A stretch of DNA of 64,000 bases from Pasteurella sp030783905. Lineage in GTDB: Bacteria > Pseudomonadota > Gammaproteobacteria > Enterobacterales > Pasteurellaceae. The notes below the pieces were generated by a model that was not told the DNA's origin, searched no databases, and was given only the letters and a program-made list of their open reading frames with translations. The stretch covers positions 868,001 to 932,000 of the forward strand of contig CP182107.1 in NCBI GenBank assembly GCA_051122655.1. The letters are read 5' to 3'. Position numbers and translations under genes: made by a program. Shown one piece after another: positions 1 to 7,313 of the stretch. The stretch's first letter is position 1, and each line of letters begins with the position of its first letter.

Positions 1-1
1 C

Positions 2-1432
2 CTGTCACCCATGCGTGCCGATCATGATCGCCAAATTCCCATTCAAATGCGTGAAACCTTTAGTGGTGCGATGAACTGTAATGGCAATGGACTCTGTTTT
101 AACTTTGATGTTCACAGTGCAATGTGTCCTTCTATGAAAGTCAGTCAAAATCGTGTCTTTTCCCCTAAAGGACGGGCAACCATGATCCGCGAGTGGCTTC
201 GTTTACTGGCGAATGAAAATGTGACACCAGAACAATTAAATTTCCGTAACAACGATGTCAAAATGACCGATTTCGTGGCCAAAATACGCAATACGGTACA
301 AAAATGGCGTGGCGAATATGACTTTTCCCATGAAGTCAAAGCTGCGATGGATACTTGCTTAGCCTGTAAAGCTTGTGCTAGCCAATGTCCAATTAAAATT
401 GATGTGCCGAATTTCCGTGCTAAGTTTTTCCATTTTTACTACGGTCGCTATTTACGTGCAGCCAAAGATCATGTGATCGCGAATGTGGAATATATGGCGC
501 CGTTAATGGCGAAAAAACCAGCATTTTTTAATTTCGTCACTGCCTCTAAATTTGCCCAACTTGCGGCTGAAAAAATTTTAGGGATTGTTGATTTACCCGC
601 GCTATCAGAACCATCACTCGCGCAACACTTAGCCGAAATTAACTATCAGGCTTACCATTTAGAACACTTAGAACACTTAGAACATTTATCTGCACAAGAA
701 AAACAACATATGCTATTGATTGTGCAAGATCCCTTTACCTCCTATTATGACGCCAAGGTTGTGGCTGATTTTGTTGTTCTGAGCCAGAAACTAGGCTATC
801 AGCCTGTATTATTGCCTTTTAAGCCGAATGGTAAGGCATTACATGTCAAAGGTTTCTTAACTCGGTTTGCCAAAACGGCACAGAATCAAGCCGATTTTTT
901 ATCACGTTTAGCAAAATTAGGAATACCGATGGTAGGGGTTGATCCGGCTATTGTACTGAGCTATCGAGATGAATATAAAGAAGTCTTAGGTGATGCACGC
1001 GGTGAGTTTAACGTCTTAACCTCGCAAGAATGGCTGACAAGCCAACAGGCGCACCTACACACACTGATTCAACATTTTGCCGAAACCGACCGCACTTGGC
1101 CAACACAACAATGGTATCTCTTTTCACATTGTACCGAATCCACCGCTTTACCAAACAGTGGCAAAGGGTGGCAACAGCTTTTTGCCTTATTTGGACAAGA
1201 ATTAAAGGTGGAAAACGTGGGCTGTTGCGGTATGGCAGGAACCTTTGGACATGAAACCGCACACTTAGCAATGTCAAAAGAGATTTATGCTTCATCATGG
1301 GCTAAAAAATTAGCAGGAAAAGATCCGCACTATTGTTTAGTTTCTGGCTATTCTTGTCGTAGTCAAGTGAAACGTTTGGAAAAATGGCAGCCTAAACATC
1401 CGATCCAAGCTTTACTCAGTTTATTGAAATAA
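2..1432 (+). CDS. ydiJ: YdiJ-type FAD/Fe-S dehydrogenase, C-terminal part (5' end outside window)
   Basis: The reading frame is open to the left edge, so this is the C-terminal ~475 residues of a larger protein; YdiJ-family D-2-hydroxyglutarate-type dehydrogenases are about 1000 residues, with FAD-binding and FAD-oxidase C-terminal domains that would lie outside the window. Visible here are a ferredoxin-like motif near residues 116-126 (CLACKACASQCP, binding a 4Fe-4S cluster), an upstream Cys-bearing segment (NCNGNGLCFN...MCPS) and a C-terminal CCG-type motif (VGCCGMAGTFGHE). The next gene starts 1 bp after the stop and is menI/ydiI-like, the same neighbour order as E. coli ydiJ-ydiI. The oxidoreductase class is secure; the exact substrate is inferred from the family. 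A short HLE repeat interrupts the linker near residues 216-224. Confidence 0.9.
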   Translation: MSPMRADHDRQIPIQMRETFSGAMNCNGNGLCFNFDVHSAMCPSMKVSQNRVFSPKGRATMIREWLRLLANENVTPEQLNFRNNDVKMTDFVAKIRNTVQKWRGEYDFSHEVKAAMDTCLACKACASQCPIKIDVPNFRAKFFHFYYGRYLRAAKDHVIANVEYMAPLMAKKPAFFNFVTASKFAQLAAEKILGIVDLPALSEPSLAQHLAEINYQAYHLEHLEHLEHLSAQEKQHMLLIVQDPFTSYYDAKVVADFVVLSQKLGYQPVLLPFKPNGKALHVKGFLTRFAKTAQNQADFLSRLAKLGIPMVGVDPAIVLSYRDEYKEVLGDARGEFNVLTSQEWLTSQQAHLHTLIQHFAETDRTWPTQQWYLFSHCTESTALPNSGKGWQQLFALFGQELKVENVGCCGMAGTFGHETAHLAMSKEIYASSWAKKLAGKDPHYCLVSGYSCRSQVKRLEKWQPKHPIQALLSLLK

Positions 1433-1433
1433 T

Positions 1434-1853
1434 ATGATTTGGAAACAACATTATAGCCTTGAGCAAATGAACCAGCTCAGTCAAGATACCGCTATTTCGC
1501 ACCTTGCTATTCAATTTACAGCACAAGGTGAAAACTGGCTCGAAGCCACCATGCCAGTCGACCGGCGTACTATTCAACCAATGGGTTTTCTACACGGGGG
1601 GCTTTCTGTTGCATTAGCCGAAACCATTGGATCAATGGCAGGACTCTGTTGTATAACTGAGAAGCAGTTTGTATTGGGTTTAGAAATTAATGCAAATCAT
1701 TTACGACCAGTCAAACAAGGAATCGTCACAGCACGCGCAACACCAGTGCATTTAGGTACACGAACTCAGGTTTGGCAAATTGAAATCAAAGATCAACAGG
1801 ATAAACTCTGTTGCCTTTCGCGTTTAACGCTGTCAGTGGGGAATCATGAATAA
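1434..1853 (+). CDS. menI: Hotdog-fold acyl-CoA thioesterase, MenI/YdiI type
   Basis: This 139-residue protein has the PaaI-type hotdog thioesterase pattern: 'MGFLHGGLSVALAETIGSMAG', where the HGG turn and the Glu on the following helix are the family's catalytic features, and a C-terminal strand 'LCCLSRLTLSV'. Its length is that of E. coli YdiI (MenI), the 1,4-dihydroxy-2-naphthoyl-CoA hydrolase of menaquinone synthesis. It starts 1 bp after ydiJ and overlaps hemH by 8 bp, so the three genes are probably co-transcribed. Family membership is clear. Menaquinone specificity is inferred from similarity; a broader acyl-CoA hydrolase such as EntH is the alternative. Confidence 0.85.
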   Translation: MIWKQHYSLEQMNQLSQDTAISHLAIQFTAQGENWLEATMPVDRRTIQPMGFLHGGLSVALAETIGSMAGLCCITEKQFVLGLEINANHLRPVKQGIVTARATPVHLGTRTQVWQIEIKDQQDKLCCLSRLTLSVGNHE

Positions 1854-2823
1854 AACTAAAACAGGCGTCTTATTGGTCAATTTAGGCACGCCAGAAAGCC
1901 CAACACCAAAAGCTATCTCTCATTACTTATGGCAATTTCTGACCGATCCTCGTGTGGTCGATTTACCCCGTTATACATGGTACCCGTTATTGAAAGGGAT
2001 TATTTTGCCACTACGTTCCAAACGTATCGCCAAAAATTATGCATCCATTTGGACGGAAAAAGGATCGCCTCTTTTAGCCATCACTCGTGAACAACAACAA
2101 GCCTTACAAGCCTATTTTCAGCAACACAAGAAAAATATTGTGGTAGAAATAGCGATGACCTATGGTAAACCGTCCATACCATCGGCAATGCAAAAGTTAG
2201 CCGCACAGCAAGTGGATAACCTCATCGTGCTTCCGCTCTATCCACAATATAGTAGCTCAACCACAGGAGCGGTGTTTGATGCCTTTGCGCAAGTCATGAA
2301 AACACAGCGTGGAATGCTACCTTTTGAGTTTATTCATTCTTATCATACCCATGAAGACTATATTGGCGCATTGGTTGCCGCTATTCAGGAACATTACCAA
2401 CCCGATGAATTTTTGTTATTTTCCTTCCATGGCATTCCTGTGCGTTATGAAAATAAGGGGGATTATTACCGTGAGCATTGTAAACAAACCGTGTTGGCTG
2501 TCATTGACCGTTTAGGATTGACCGAAAATCAATGGGGACTCTCCTTTCAATCTCGTTTTGGCAAAGAAGAATGGCTGCAACCCTATACTGACCATTTTTT
2601 AGCCCAAGCACCGAATCAAAATATCCAAAAAATCGCGGTCATCTGCCCTGGTTTTGCCGCAGACTGTTTAGAAACCTTAGAGGAAATCGAGGAAGAAAAC
2701 AAAGAAATCTTCTTAGCCAATGGCGGGACTTCATACCGTTATATTCCAGCGCTCAATGCCCGTCCTGAACATATTCAAATGATGGCAAATTTAATTCTTC
2801 ATAAACTGAATCAAGTATGCTAA
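1846..2823 (+). CDS. hemH: Ferrochelatase
   Basis: HemH inserts Fe2+ into protoporphyrin IX, the last step of protoheme synthesis, at the cytoplasmic membrane surface. The 325-residue protein opens with the family signature 'TGVLLVNLGTPESPTPKAISHYL'. It carries 'FSFHGIPVRY' near residues 193-202 (the His is the metal ligand) and, near residue 270, 'CPGFAADCLETLEEI' with the conserved Glu residues. Length is normal for bacteria. The start overlaps the thioesterase stop by 8 bp, suggesting translational coupling. There is no obvious terminator of its own except the hairpin shared with selD. Confidence 0.97.
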   Translation: MNKTKTGVLLVNLGTPESPTPKAISHYLWQFLTDPRVVDLPRYTWYPLLKGIILPLRSKRIAKNYASIWTEKGSPLLAITREQQQALQAYFQQHKKNIVVEIAMTYGKPSIPSAMQKLAAQQVDNLIVLPLYPQYSSSTTGAVFDAFAQVMKTQRGMLPFEFIHSYHTHEDYIGALVAAIQEHYQPDEFLLFSFHGIPVRYENKGDYYREHCKQTVLAVIDRLGLTENQWGLSFQSRFGKEEWLQPYTDHFLAQAPNQNIQKIAVICPGFAADCLETLEEIEEENKEIFLANGGTSYRYIPALNARPEHIQMMANLILHKLNQVC

Positions 2824-2827
2824 TAAC

Positions 2828-2856
2828 AAAAAATCCCAAGTCTGTGACTTGGGATT
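2828..2856 (-). terminator. Rho-independent terminator of selD (possibly bidirectional)
   Basis: A 10-bp perfect stem (2832-2841 with 2847-2856, 5-nt loop) lies between the convergent hemH and selD genes. On the minus strand the stem is followed by a run of six T, so it fits selD; the plus-strand side lacks a T tract, so hemH may be terminated only weakly. Confidence 0.85.
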
Positions 2857-2873
2857 GTCATGTTTACGCCAGT

Positions 2874-3974
2874 TTAACGCACCGTAATCAAAACAGGACT
2901 ATTACTCTCTTTGGTAAATAATCGTCCCACTTCATAGAGCTCGCACCCAGCCTCCTTGGCAATCTCTAACACCTGCTGTTCACTGTCTGCTTCCACCGCG
3001 ATCAAGAGTCCACCTGAGGTTTGCGGATCACATAAAATAGCCCGTTGTAAATCAGTCATGGCACCAATCTTATGTCCATAGCTTTCAAAGTTACGTTCCG
3101 TGCCACCCGGAATACAGCCTTTTTCAATATAGCGTTGCACGCCATCCAGTGTTTTTATCTGATCAAAATACACTTCCGCACATACACCAGAGCCTTCACA
3201 AATCTCACTTAAATGCCCTAACAAACCAAACCCTGTGATATCGGTCATTGCCGTCACCCCCGCCACTTCAGCAAATTTCGCGCCAATGGTATTCATTTGA
3301 CACATGGTTTCTGTGGCTAAACCGCGATGCTCCGCTTTCAATTTGCCTTTTTTCTCTGCAGTAGTGAGCACACCAATCCCTAACGGTTTAGTTAAAAACA
3401 ATTTACAACCTGCCGTTGCCGAGGCATTTTTCTTGACTTTATTCGTATTAATGATCCCTGTTACAGCTAAACCAAAAATAGGTTCTGGTGCATCAATCGA
3501 ATGCCCACCCGCCAATGCGATCCCCGCCTGACGGCAAGCAAAACGTCCCCCATCTACAATGCGTTGTGCTACTTCTGGTGGCAATAATTTAATTGGAAAA
3601 CCTAAAATTGCAATCGCCATAATCGGCTTGCCACCCATGGCGAAAATATCGCTGATCGCATTTGTCGCGGCAATACGTCCAAAATCAAAGGGATCATCCA
3701 CAATGGGCATAAAAAAGTCGGTCGTACTAATAATACCAATTCCCTGACCAATATCATAAACAGCTGCATCATCTTTTGTTTCATTACCCACTAAAAGATG
3801 TGGATCGCTCCACTTTTCCATTTCAGTGTGTAGAATTTTTTCGAGGACTTTAGGTGAAATTTTACAGCCACATCCAGCACCATGACTGTATTGGGTTAAA
3901 CGCACCGTACTGGCGATAGTCTCATTCATTTCTTGCTCAAGTGCGGTAAGATTTTGCTCAATTTTGGCTTGCAT
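2874..3974 (-). CDS. selD: Selenide, water dikinase (selenophosphate synthase), Cys form
   Basis: SelD makes selenophosphate from selenide and ATP, the donor for selenocysteine and selenouridine synthesis. The 366-residue protein contains the N-terminal catalytic loop 'YSHGAGCGCKISP' near residue 34 and the PurM/ATP-binding segments 'DDAAVYDIG', 'STTDFFMPIVDDPFDFGRIAATNAISDIFAMGGKP' (in part) and 'TDITGFGLLGHL'. The active-site codon is TGT (Cys); no in-frame TGA is needed, unlike H. influenzae SelD, which is reported as a selenoprotein. A strong Shine-Dalgarno (AGGAG) precedes the chosen ATG. It diverges from gntR. Confidence 0.97.
   Translation of the reverse strand: MQAKIEQNLTALEQEMNETIASTVRLTQYSHGAGCGCKISPKVLEKILHTEMEKWSDPHLLVGNETKDDAAVYDIGQGIGIISTTDFFMPIVDDPFDFGRIAATNAISDIFAMGGKPIMAIAILGFPIKLLPPEVAQRIVDGGRFACRQAGIALAGGHSIDAPEPIFGLAVTGIINTNKVKKNASATAGCKLFLTKPLGIGVLTTAEKKGKLKAEHRGLATETMCQMNTIGAKFAEVAGVTAMTDITGFGLLGHLSEICEGSGVCAEVYFDQIKTLDGVQRYIEKGCIPGGTERNFESYGHKIGAMTDLQRAILCDPQTSGGLLIAVEADSEQQVLEIAKEAGCELYEVGRLFTKESNSPVLITVR
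3939..3947 (+). repeat. DNA uptake signal sequence (example copy inside selD)
   Basis: AAGTGCGGT, the 9-bp core of the Haemophilus/Pasteurella uptake signal. Other exact copies (either strand) start at 5048, 7246, 7271, 14644, 20841, 24865, 29885, 29905, 37776, 39313, 41223, 42250, 45493, 45853, 48892, 54820, 57768, 58937, 60189, 62901, 63336 and 63569. The density is about one per 2.5-3 kb, typical of Pasteurella multocida-like genomes. Competence proteins preferentially take up DNA carrying this word. Confidence 0.9.
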
Positions 3975-4042
3975 TTTCAGATCTCCTAACCAATAATCTA
4001 GTTTGATTATACGTCAGTTAAATAAAAAAGACATTGAGAAAA

Positions 4043-5041
4043 ATGATCAAGCGAAAACGCCCCACCTTACAAGATATTGCGACACACCTCGGTATCACTA
4101 AAATGACCATTAGTCGCTATTTACGCCACCCTGACGCTGTTGCCCCTGAAACTCAAGTCAAAATTGCACAAGCAATCGAGCAGTTTGGCTATATTCCTAA
4201 TCGCGCCCCCGATATTTTATCCAACGCCAAAAGTCGTGCGATTGGGGTTTTGGTTCCCTCTTTAACCAATCAAGTCTTTGCTGATGTGATCAAAGGCATT
4301 GAACTGGTCAGTGATAAAGCGGGTTATCAAACCATGCTGGCCCACTATGGTTATAGCATGGAAAAAGAGGAACAACGCATTGAAAGCTTGCTTTCTTATC
4401 ATGTAGACGGTTTGATCTTATCAGAAAACCAACATTCTGAGCGCACCTTAAAAATGCTGGAGGTGGCGAATATTCCTGTGGTCGAAATTATGGAATGTAG
4501 TGAAGTGGGTATTCAACAAGCCATTGGATTTGACAATATTGCCGCCGCTCAAGCCATGGTCGAAACCATGATTCATCGTGGACATCGACATATCGTGTAT
4601 TTTTCCGCACGTATGGATAAACGCACGTGTTTAAAAATGCAAGGCTACGAACAAGCGATGAAAAAACATGGTTTACAACCTTATAGTCTAACCACTGAGC
4701 AACCTTCTTCTTTTAGTCTTGGTGCACAACAATTACATGATGCGCTACAGCAATACCCAAATTTAGACGGCATTTTTTGTACAAATGATGACTTAGCAAT
4801 TGGCGCATTGTTTGAATGCCAGCGGCGTGGGATAAAGGTACCAAAGCAAATTGCCATTGCGGGTTTTCATGGACATGATGTGGGACAGTCAATGACACCG
4901 CAACTTGCAACCGTCATCACGCCTCGATTAGAGATTGGTAAAATTGCAACACAGGAATTACTCAATCGAATTCAGGGCATGCCACAACAAAGTGCGATCA
5001 TTAATTTAGGCTATCAAATTCATCTTGGTGAAAGTATCTAA
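4043..5041 (+). CDS. gntR: LacI-family gluconate repressor
   Basis: The 332-residue protein has an N-terminal LacI-type helix-turn-helix (PTLQDIATHLGITKMTISRYLRHPDAVAPETQ, in part, residues ~7-40). Its hinge is 'GYIPNRAPDILSNAKSRAIGVLVPSLTN', followed by a periplasmic-binding-like effector domain. Close resemblance to E. coli GntR and the adjacent gntK and gluconate permease support gluconate as the signal. A TTG at 4034 is in frame, but the ATG at 4043 gives the usual N-terminus, so I chose it. The palindromes in the gntK-permease gap match the known GntR operator. It diverges from selD. Confidence 0.92.
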   Translation: MIKRKRPTLQDIATHLGITKMTISRYLRHPDAVAPETQVKIAQAIEQFGYIPNRAPDILSNAKSRAIGVLVPSLTNQVFADVIKGIELVSDKAGYQTMLAHYGYSMEKEEQRIESLLSYHVDGLILSENQHSERTLKMLEVANIPVVEIMECSEVGIQQAIGFDNIAAAQAMVETMIHRGHRHIVYFSARMDKRTCLKMQGYEQAMKKHGLQPYSLTTEQPSSFSLGAQQLHDALQQYPNLDGIFCTNDDLAIGALFECQRRGIKVPKQIAIAGFHGHDVGQSMTPQLATVITPRLEIGKIATQELLNRIQGMPQQSAIINLGYQIHLGESI

Positions 5042-5043
5042 AA

Positions 5044-5086
5044 AACGACCGCACTTTTTCACCATAAAGAGAAATGTACGGTCGTT
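5044..5086 (+). terminator. Hairpin from a degenerate inverted uptake-signal pair
   Basis: An exact uptake signal (5048-5056, complement orientation) is faced by a decayed copy at 5072-5082. They leave an 8-bp stem (5044-5051 with 5079-5086) and a long loop between convergent gntR and gntK. It looks like an eroded version of the inverted-pair terminators seen at 7244 and 29885. Confidence 0.55.
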
Positions 5087-5101
5087 GCAAGGTAGTTTGA
5101 G

Positions 5102-5620
5102 TTAAAGCAGAGGTTTTAATGCATTGACACAACGTTCCACGACTTGTTCAAATGTGCCCTCAATACTGATCGGAATCACATCAGGTTCATCCGCTTGTGG
5201 AATTTCCAAAATATCAAATTGACTTTTTAACATGTCGGGTTTCATATAATGCCCCTTACGCTGTTTCATACGCTCAAGCACTAATTCAAAAGGACCATGT
5301 AAAAAAAGAAAGGTCACCTCATTGCCATCACGAATTAAGTCCCGATATTGTTTTTTCAACGCGGAACAAACAATAATTCCCACTTCACTTTTCTGTTCTA
5401 AACTAAAGGCCGCATCACGAATGCGTTCTAACCAAGGCGCTCGGTCTTCATCATTGAGTGGCATACCTTGTCCCATTTTAAGGATGTTAGCGCGTGGATG
5501 AAGATCATCGCCATCAATTAATTTTATTCCTAAGCGTTGCGCAACCGCTGTCCCGACGGAGGTTTTTCCCGTACTGGAAACGCCCATCAAAATAAAGCCT
5601 TTACCTTTTACTTTTGACAT
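5102..5620 (-). CDS. gntK: Gluconokinase
   Basis: GntK phosphorylates gluconate to 6-phosphogluconate, feeding the pentose phosphate or Entner-Doudoroff routes. The 172-residue P-loop kinase has Walker A 'GVSSTGKTSVG' (residues ~13-23), the substrate segment 'DGDDLHPRANILKMGQGMPLNDEDRAPWL' (in part) and 'CSALKKQYRD'. These are hallmarks of the GntK/IdnK family at normal length. An AGGAG ribosome-binding site sits 6 bp before the ATG. It is transcribed away from the permease, with operators and a CRP site in the shared 253-bp gap. IdnK is the alternative name; the GntR context favours GntK. Confidence 0.93.
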   Translation of the reverse strand: MSKVKGKGFILMGVSSTGKTSVGTAVAQRLGIKLIDGDDLHPRANILKMGQGMPLNDEDRAPWLERIRDAAFSLEQKSEVGIIVCSALKKQYRDLIRDGNEVTFLFLHGPFELVLERMKQRKGHYMKPDMLKSQFDILEIPQADEPDVIPISIEGTFEQVVERCVNALKPLL

Positions 5621-5674
5621 ACAACACTCCTTTTCACGCTTTTTTATCTACCATACCTAAAAACCCAATAAAAC

Positions 5675-5686
5675 GTTACTGGTAAC
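5675..5686 (+). promoter_or_regulatory. GntR operator, copy 1 (gntK-proximal)
   Basis: GTTACTGGTAAC, near-perfect dyad matching the half-site pattern of the E. coli GntR operator (GTTAC-N2-GTAAC). It lies 55 bp upstream of gntK and is identical to the second copy at 5837, which argues for a real shared operator. Confidence 0.8.
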
Positions 5687-5695
5687 ATTTTATTT

Positions 5696-5711
5696 TGTGA
5701 TTAATATCACA
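5696..5711 (+). promoter_or_regulatory. CRP binding site between gntK and the gluconate permease
   Basis: TGTGATTAATATCACA is an exact match to the TGTGA-N6-TCACA CRP core. A weaker second candidate (TTTGA-N6-TCACA) lies at 5768-5783. Together with two GntR operators this suggests glucose-repressed, gluconate-induced divergent transcription. Confidence 0.8.
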
Positions 5712-5836
5712 TTATTTTATTTAATGCTCGCGATAACGTTGTGTAATTGGCTTTTTATTAATCTATTTTTGAACAAGATCACAAATTTAAACTTTAATAC
5801 GTAAATTCTCTTTACCAAACCACACTCGCGCATTAT

Positions 5837-5848
5837 GTTACTGGTAAC
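5837..5848 (+). promoter_or_regulatory. GntR operator, copy 2 (permease-proximal)
   Basis: GTTACTGGTAAC, identical to the copy at 5675, flanked by T and A so that the dyad extends to 14 bp. It lies 26 bp before the permease ATG, overlapping or just after the likely start of transcription, the usual place for a repressor. Confidence 0.8.
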
Positions 5849-5873
5849 AATAACCACTCTAGGAGGTTTTCTT

Positions 5874-7223
5874 ATGTTAATTTTGATTATGATCATCTCG
5901 GTCTTAGTCCTATTACTGTTGATTATGAAATTCCGAGTACACGCTTTCGTTGCATTGTTTATCGTTAGTTTATTAACGGCGCTTGCGACAGGTGTTCCAA
6001 TCAATAAAATCTTACCCACACTATTAACTGGCTTTGGTAACACCCTTGCAGCAGTTGCATTACTTGTTGGTTTAGGGGCAATGATTGGGCGATTATTGGA
6101 AATTACGGGCGGCGCAAAAGTCTTAGCCGATACCCTTATTAACAAATTTGGCGAGAAAAATGCGCCTTTTGCTTTAGGGGTGGCTTCATTATTGTTTGGC
6201 TTCCCGATTTTCTTTGATGCCGGTTTAGTGGTGATGTTGCCAATCATTTTCAGTGTCGCCAAACAATTTGGTGGTTCGACATTGCGCTATGCTTTACCTG
6301 CTGCGGGGGCATTTGCAGTTATGCACGCTTTCCTCCCCCCGCATCCCGGTCCAGTTGCCTCTGGGGATTTATTAGGTGCCAATATGGGGCTACTTGTGAT
6401 TGTTGGCTTAATCTGTGCGATCCCAACTTGGTATATTGCAGCTTATTTATTCGGTTTATATTCAGGTAAGAAAATCAACTTAGCACTACCTAAAGCCTTT
6501 TTATCAAGTCATGCAATTCATGACACGGCTGTTCAAAATCCACCAAGCTTTAAAAAAGTGCTATTTATTCTTCTGCTACCGATTTGCTTAATTTTATTTG
6601 ATACAGGCTTAAATACCTTAAGCGTTGCCAAAGTGATTGATGGTTCACAAGTATGGGTAGAAAGCTTGCGTCTATTAGGTAAAACGCCGATCGCACTCCT
6701 TATCACCTTGATTGTGGCCATCGTGCTATTAAAAGAACAACGTAGCTATGCGCAAATTGAAAAAATTTGTGATAATGCGTTGGGTCCAATTTGTGCCATT
6801 GTGTTGGTCACTGGTGCAGGTGGTATGTTTGGTGGTGTGCTACGCGCAAGTGGTATTGGCAATGAATTATCTGCCATGCTCTCTGATACAGGCCTGCCCG
6901 TGATTGTGGCTGCCTTCATTATTTCGTTAGCATTACGTGTTGCACAAGGTTCTGCAACCGTCGCATTAACCACCGCTTCAGCCCTTATTGCTCCAACTGT
7001 TGCCGCCACAACTGGATTGAGTCAGTTAGATTTATGTTTTATTGTGATTGCCATTGCTTCTGGTGCAACCGCTTTATCACATGTTAATGACTCAGGTTTT
7101 TGGCTTGTCAGCCGTTTCTTAGAAATGGATGAGAAAACCACGCTAAAAACGTGGACCGTGATGGAAACTTTAATTGGTCTGGTTGGCTTTGCACTGGCGG
7201 TGATAGGTAGTATTCTCTTTTAA
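5874..7223 (+). CDS. gntP: GntP-family gluconate:H+ symporter
   Basis: A 449-residue inner-membrane protein with about 12 hydrophobic segments and the GntP/GntT family patterns 'LLTGFGNTLAAVALLVGLGAMIGRLLEITGGA', 'FPIFFDAGLVVMLPIIF', 'MHAFLPPHPGPVA' and 'ALSHVNDSGFWLVSRF' (each quoted in part). An upstream ATG (5835) lies inside the operator; the ATG at 5874 is preceded by a perfect AGGAGG, so translation starts there. The divergent gntK and linked gntR make gluconate the likely substrate, although related permeases carry other sugar acids. An inverted uptake-signal terminator follows. Confidence 0.9.
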   Translation: MLILIMIISVLVLLLLIMKFRVHAFVALFIVSLLTALATGVPINKILPTLLTGFGNTLAAVALLVGLGAMIGRLLEITGGAKVLADTLINKFGEKNAPFALGVASLLFGFPIFFDAGLVVMLPIIFSVAKQFGGSTLRYALPAAGAFAVMHAFLPPHPGPVASGDLLGANMGLLVIVGLICAIPTWYIAAYLFGLYSGKKINLALPKAFLSSHAIHDTAVQNPPSFKKVLFILLLPICLILFDTGLNTLSVAKVIDGSQVWVESLRLLGKTPIALLITLIVAIVLLKEQRSYAQIEKICDNALGPICAIVLVTGAGGMFGGVLRASGIGNELSAMLSDTGLPVIVAAFIISLALRVAQGSATVALTTASALIAPTVAATTGLSQLDLCFIVIAIASGATALSHVNDSGFWLVSRFLEMDEKTTLKTWTVMETLIGLVGFALAVIGSILF

Positions 7224-7243
7224 TTTCGTATCACGACACAAAA

Positions 7244-7301
7244 AGACCGCACTTTTGAGCTTATCTCATCAAGTGCGGTCTGCTTTTTCATTTTTTTATG
7301 T
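7244..7301 (+). terminator. Terminator formed by an inverted uptake-signal pair
   Basis: Two exact uptake signals face each other (7244-7254 with 7271-7281), making an 11-bp perfect stem with a 16-nt loop and T runs after it. It separates the permease from convergent metC and could act in both directions. Confidence 0.85.
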
Positions 7302-7313
7302 TAAACGCTATGC

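Noticed and set aside
5717..6262. 181-codon open frame antisense to the gluconate permease
   Set aside because: It mirrors the permease coding frame, has the Ala/Asn/Lys/Ile composition expected of a reverse-complement shadow, and covers both operators and the permease start; no ribosome-binding site.
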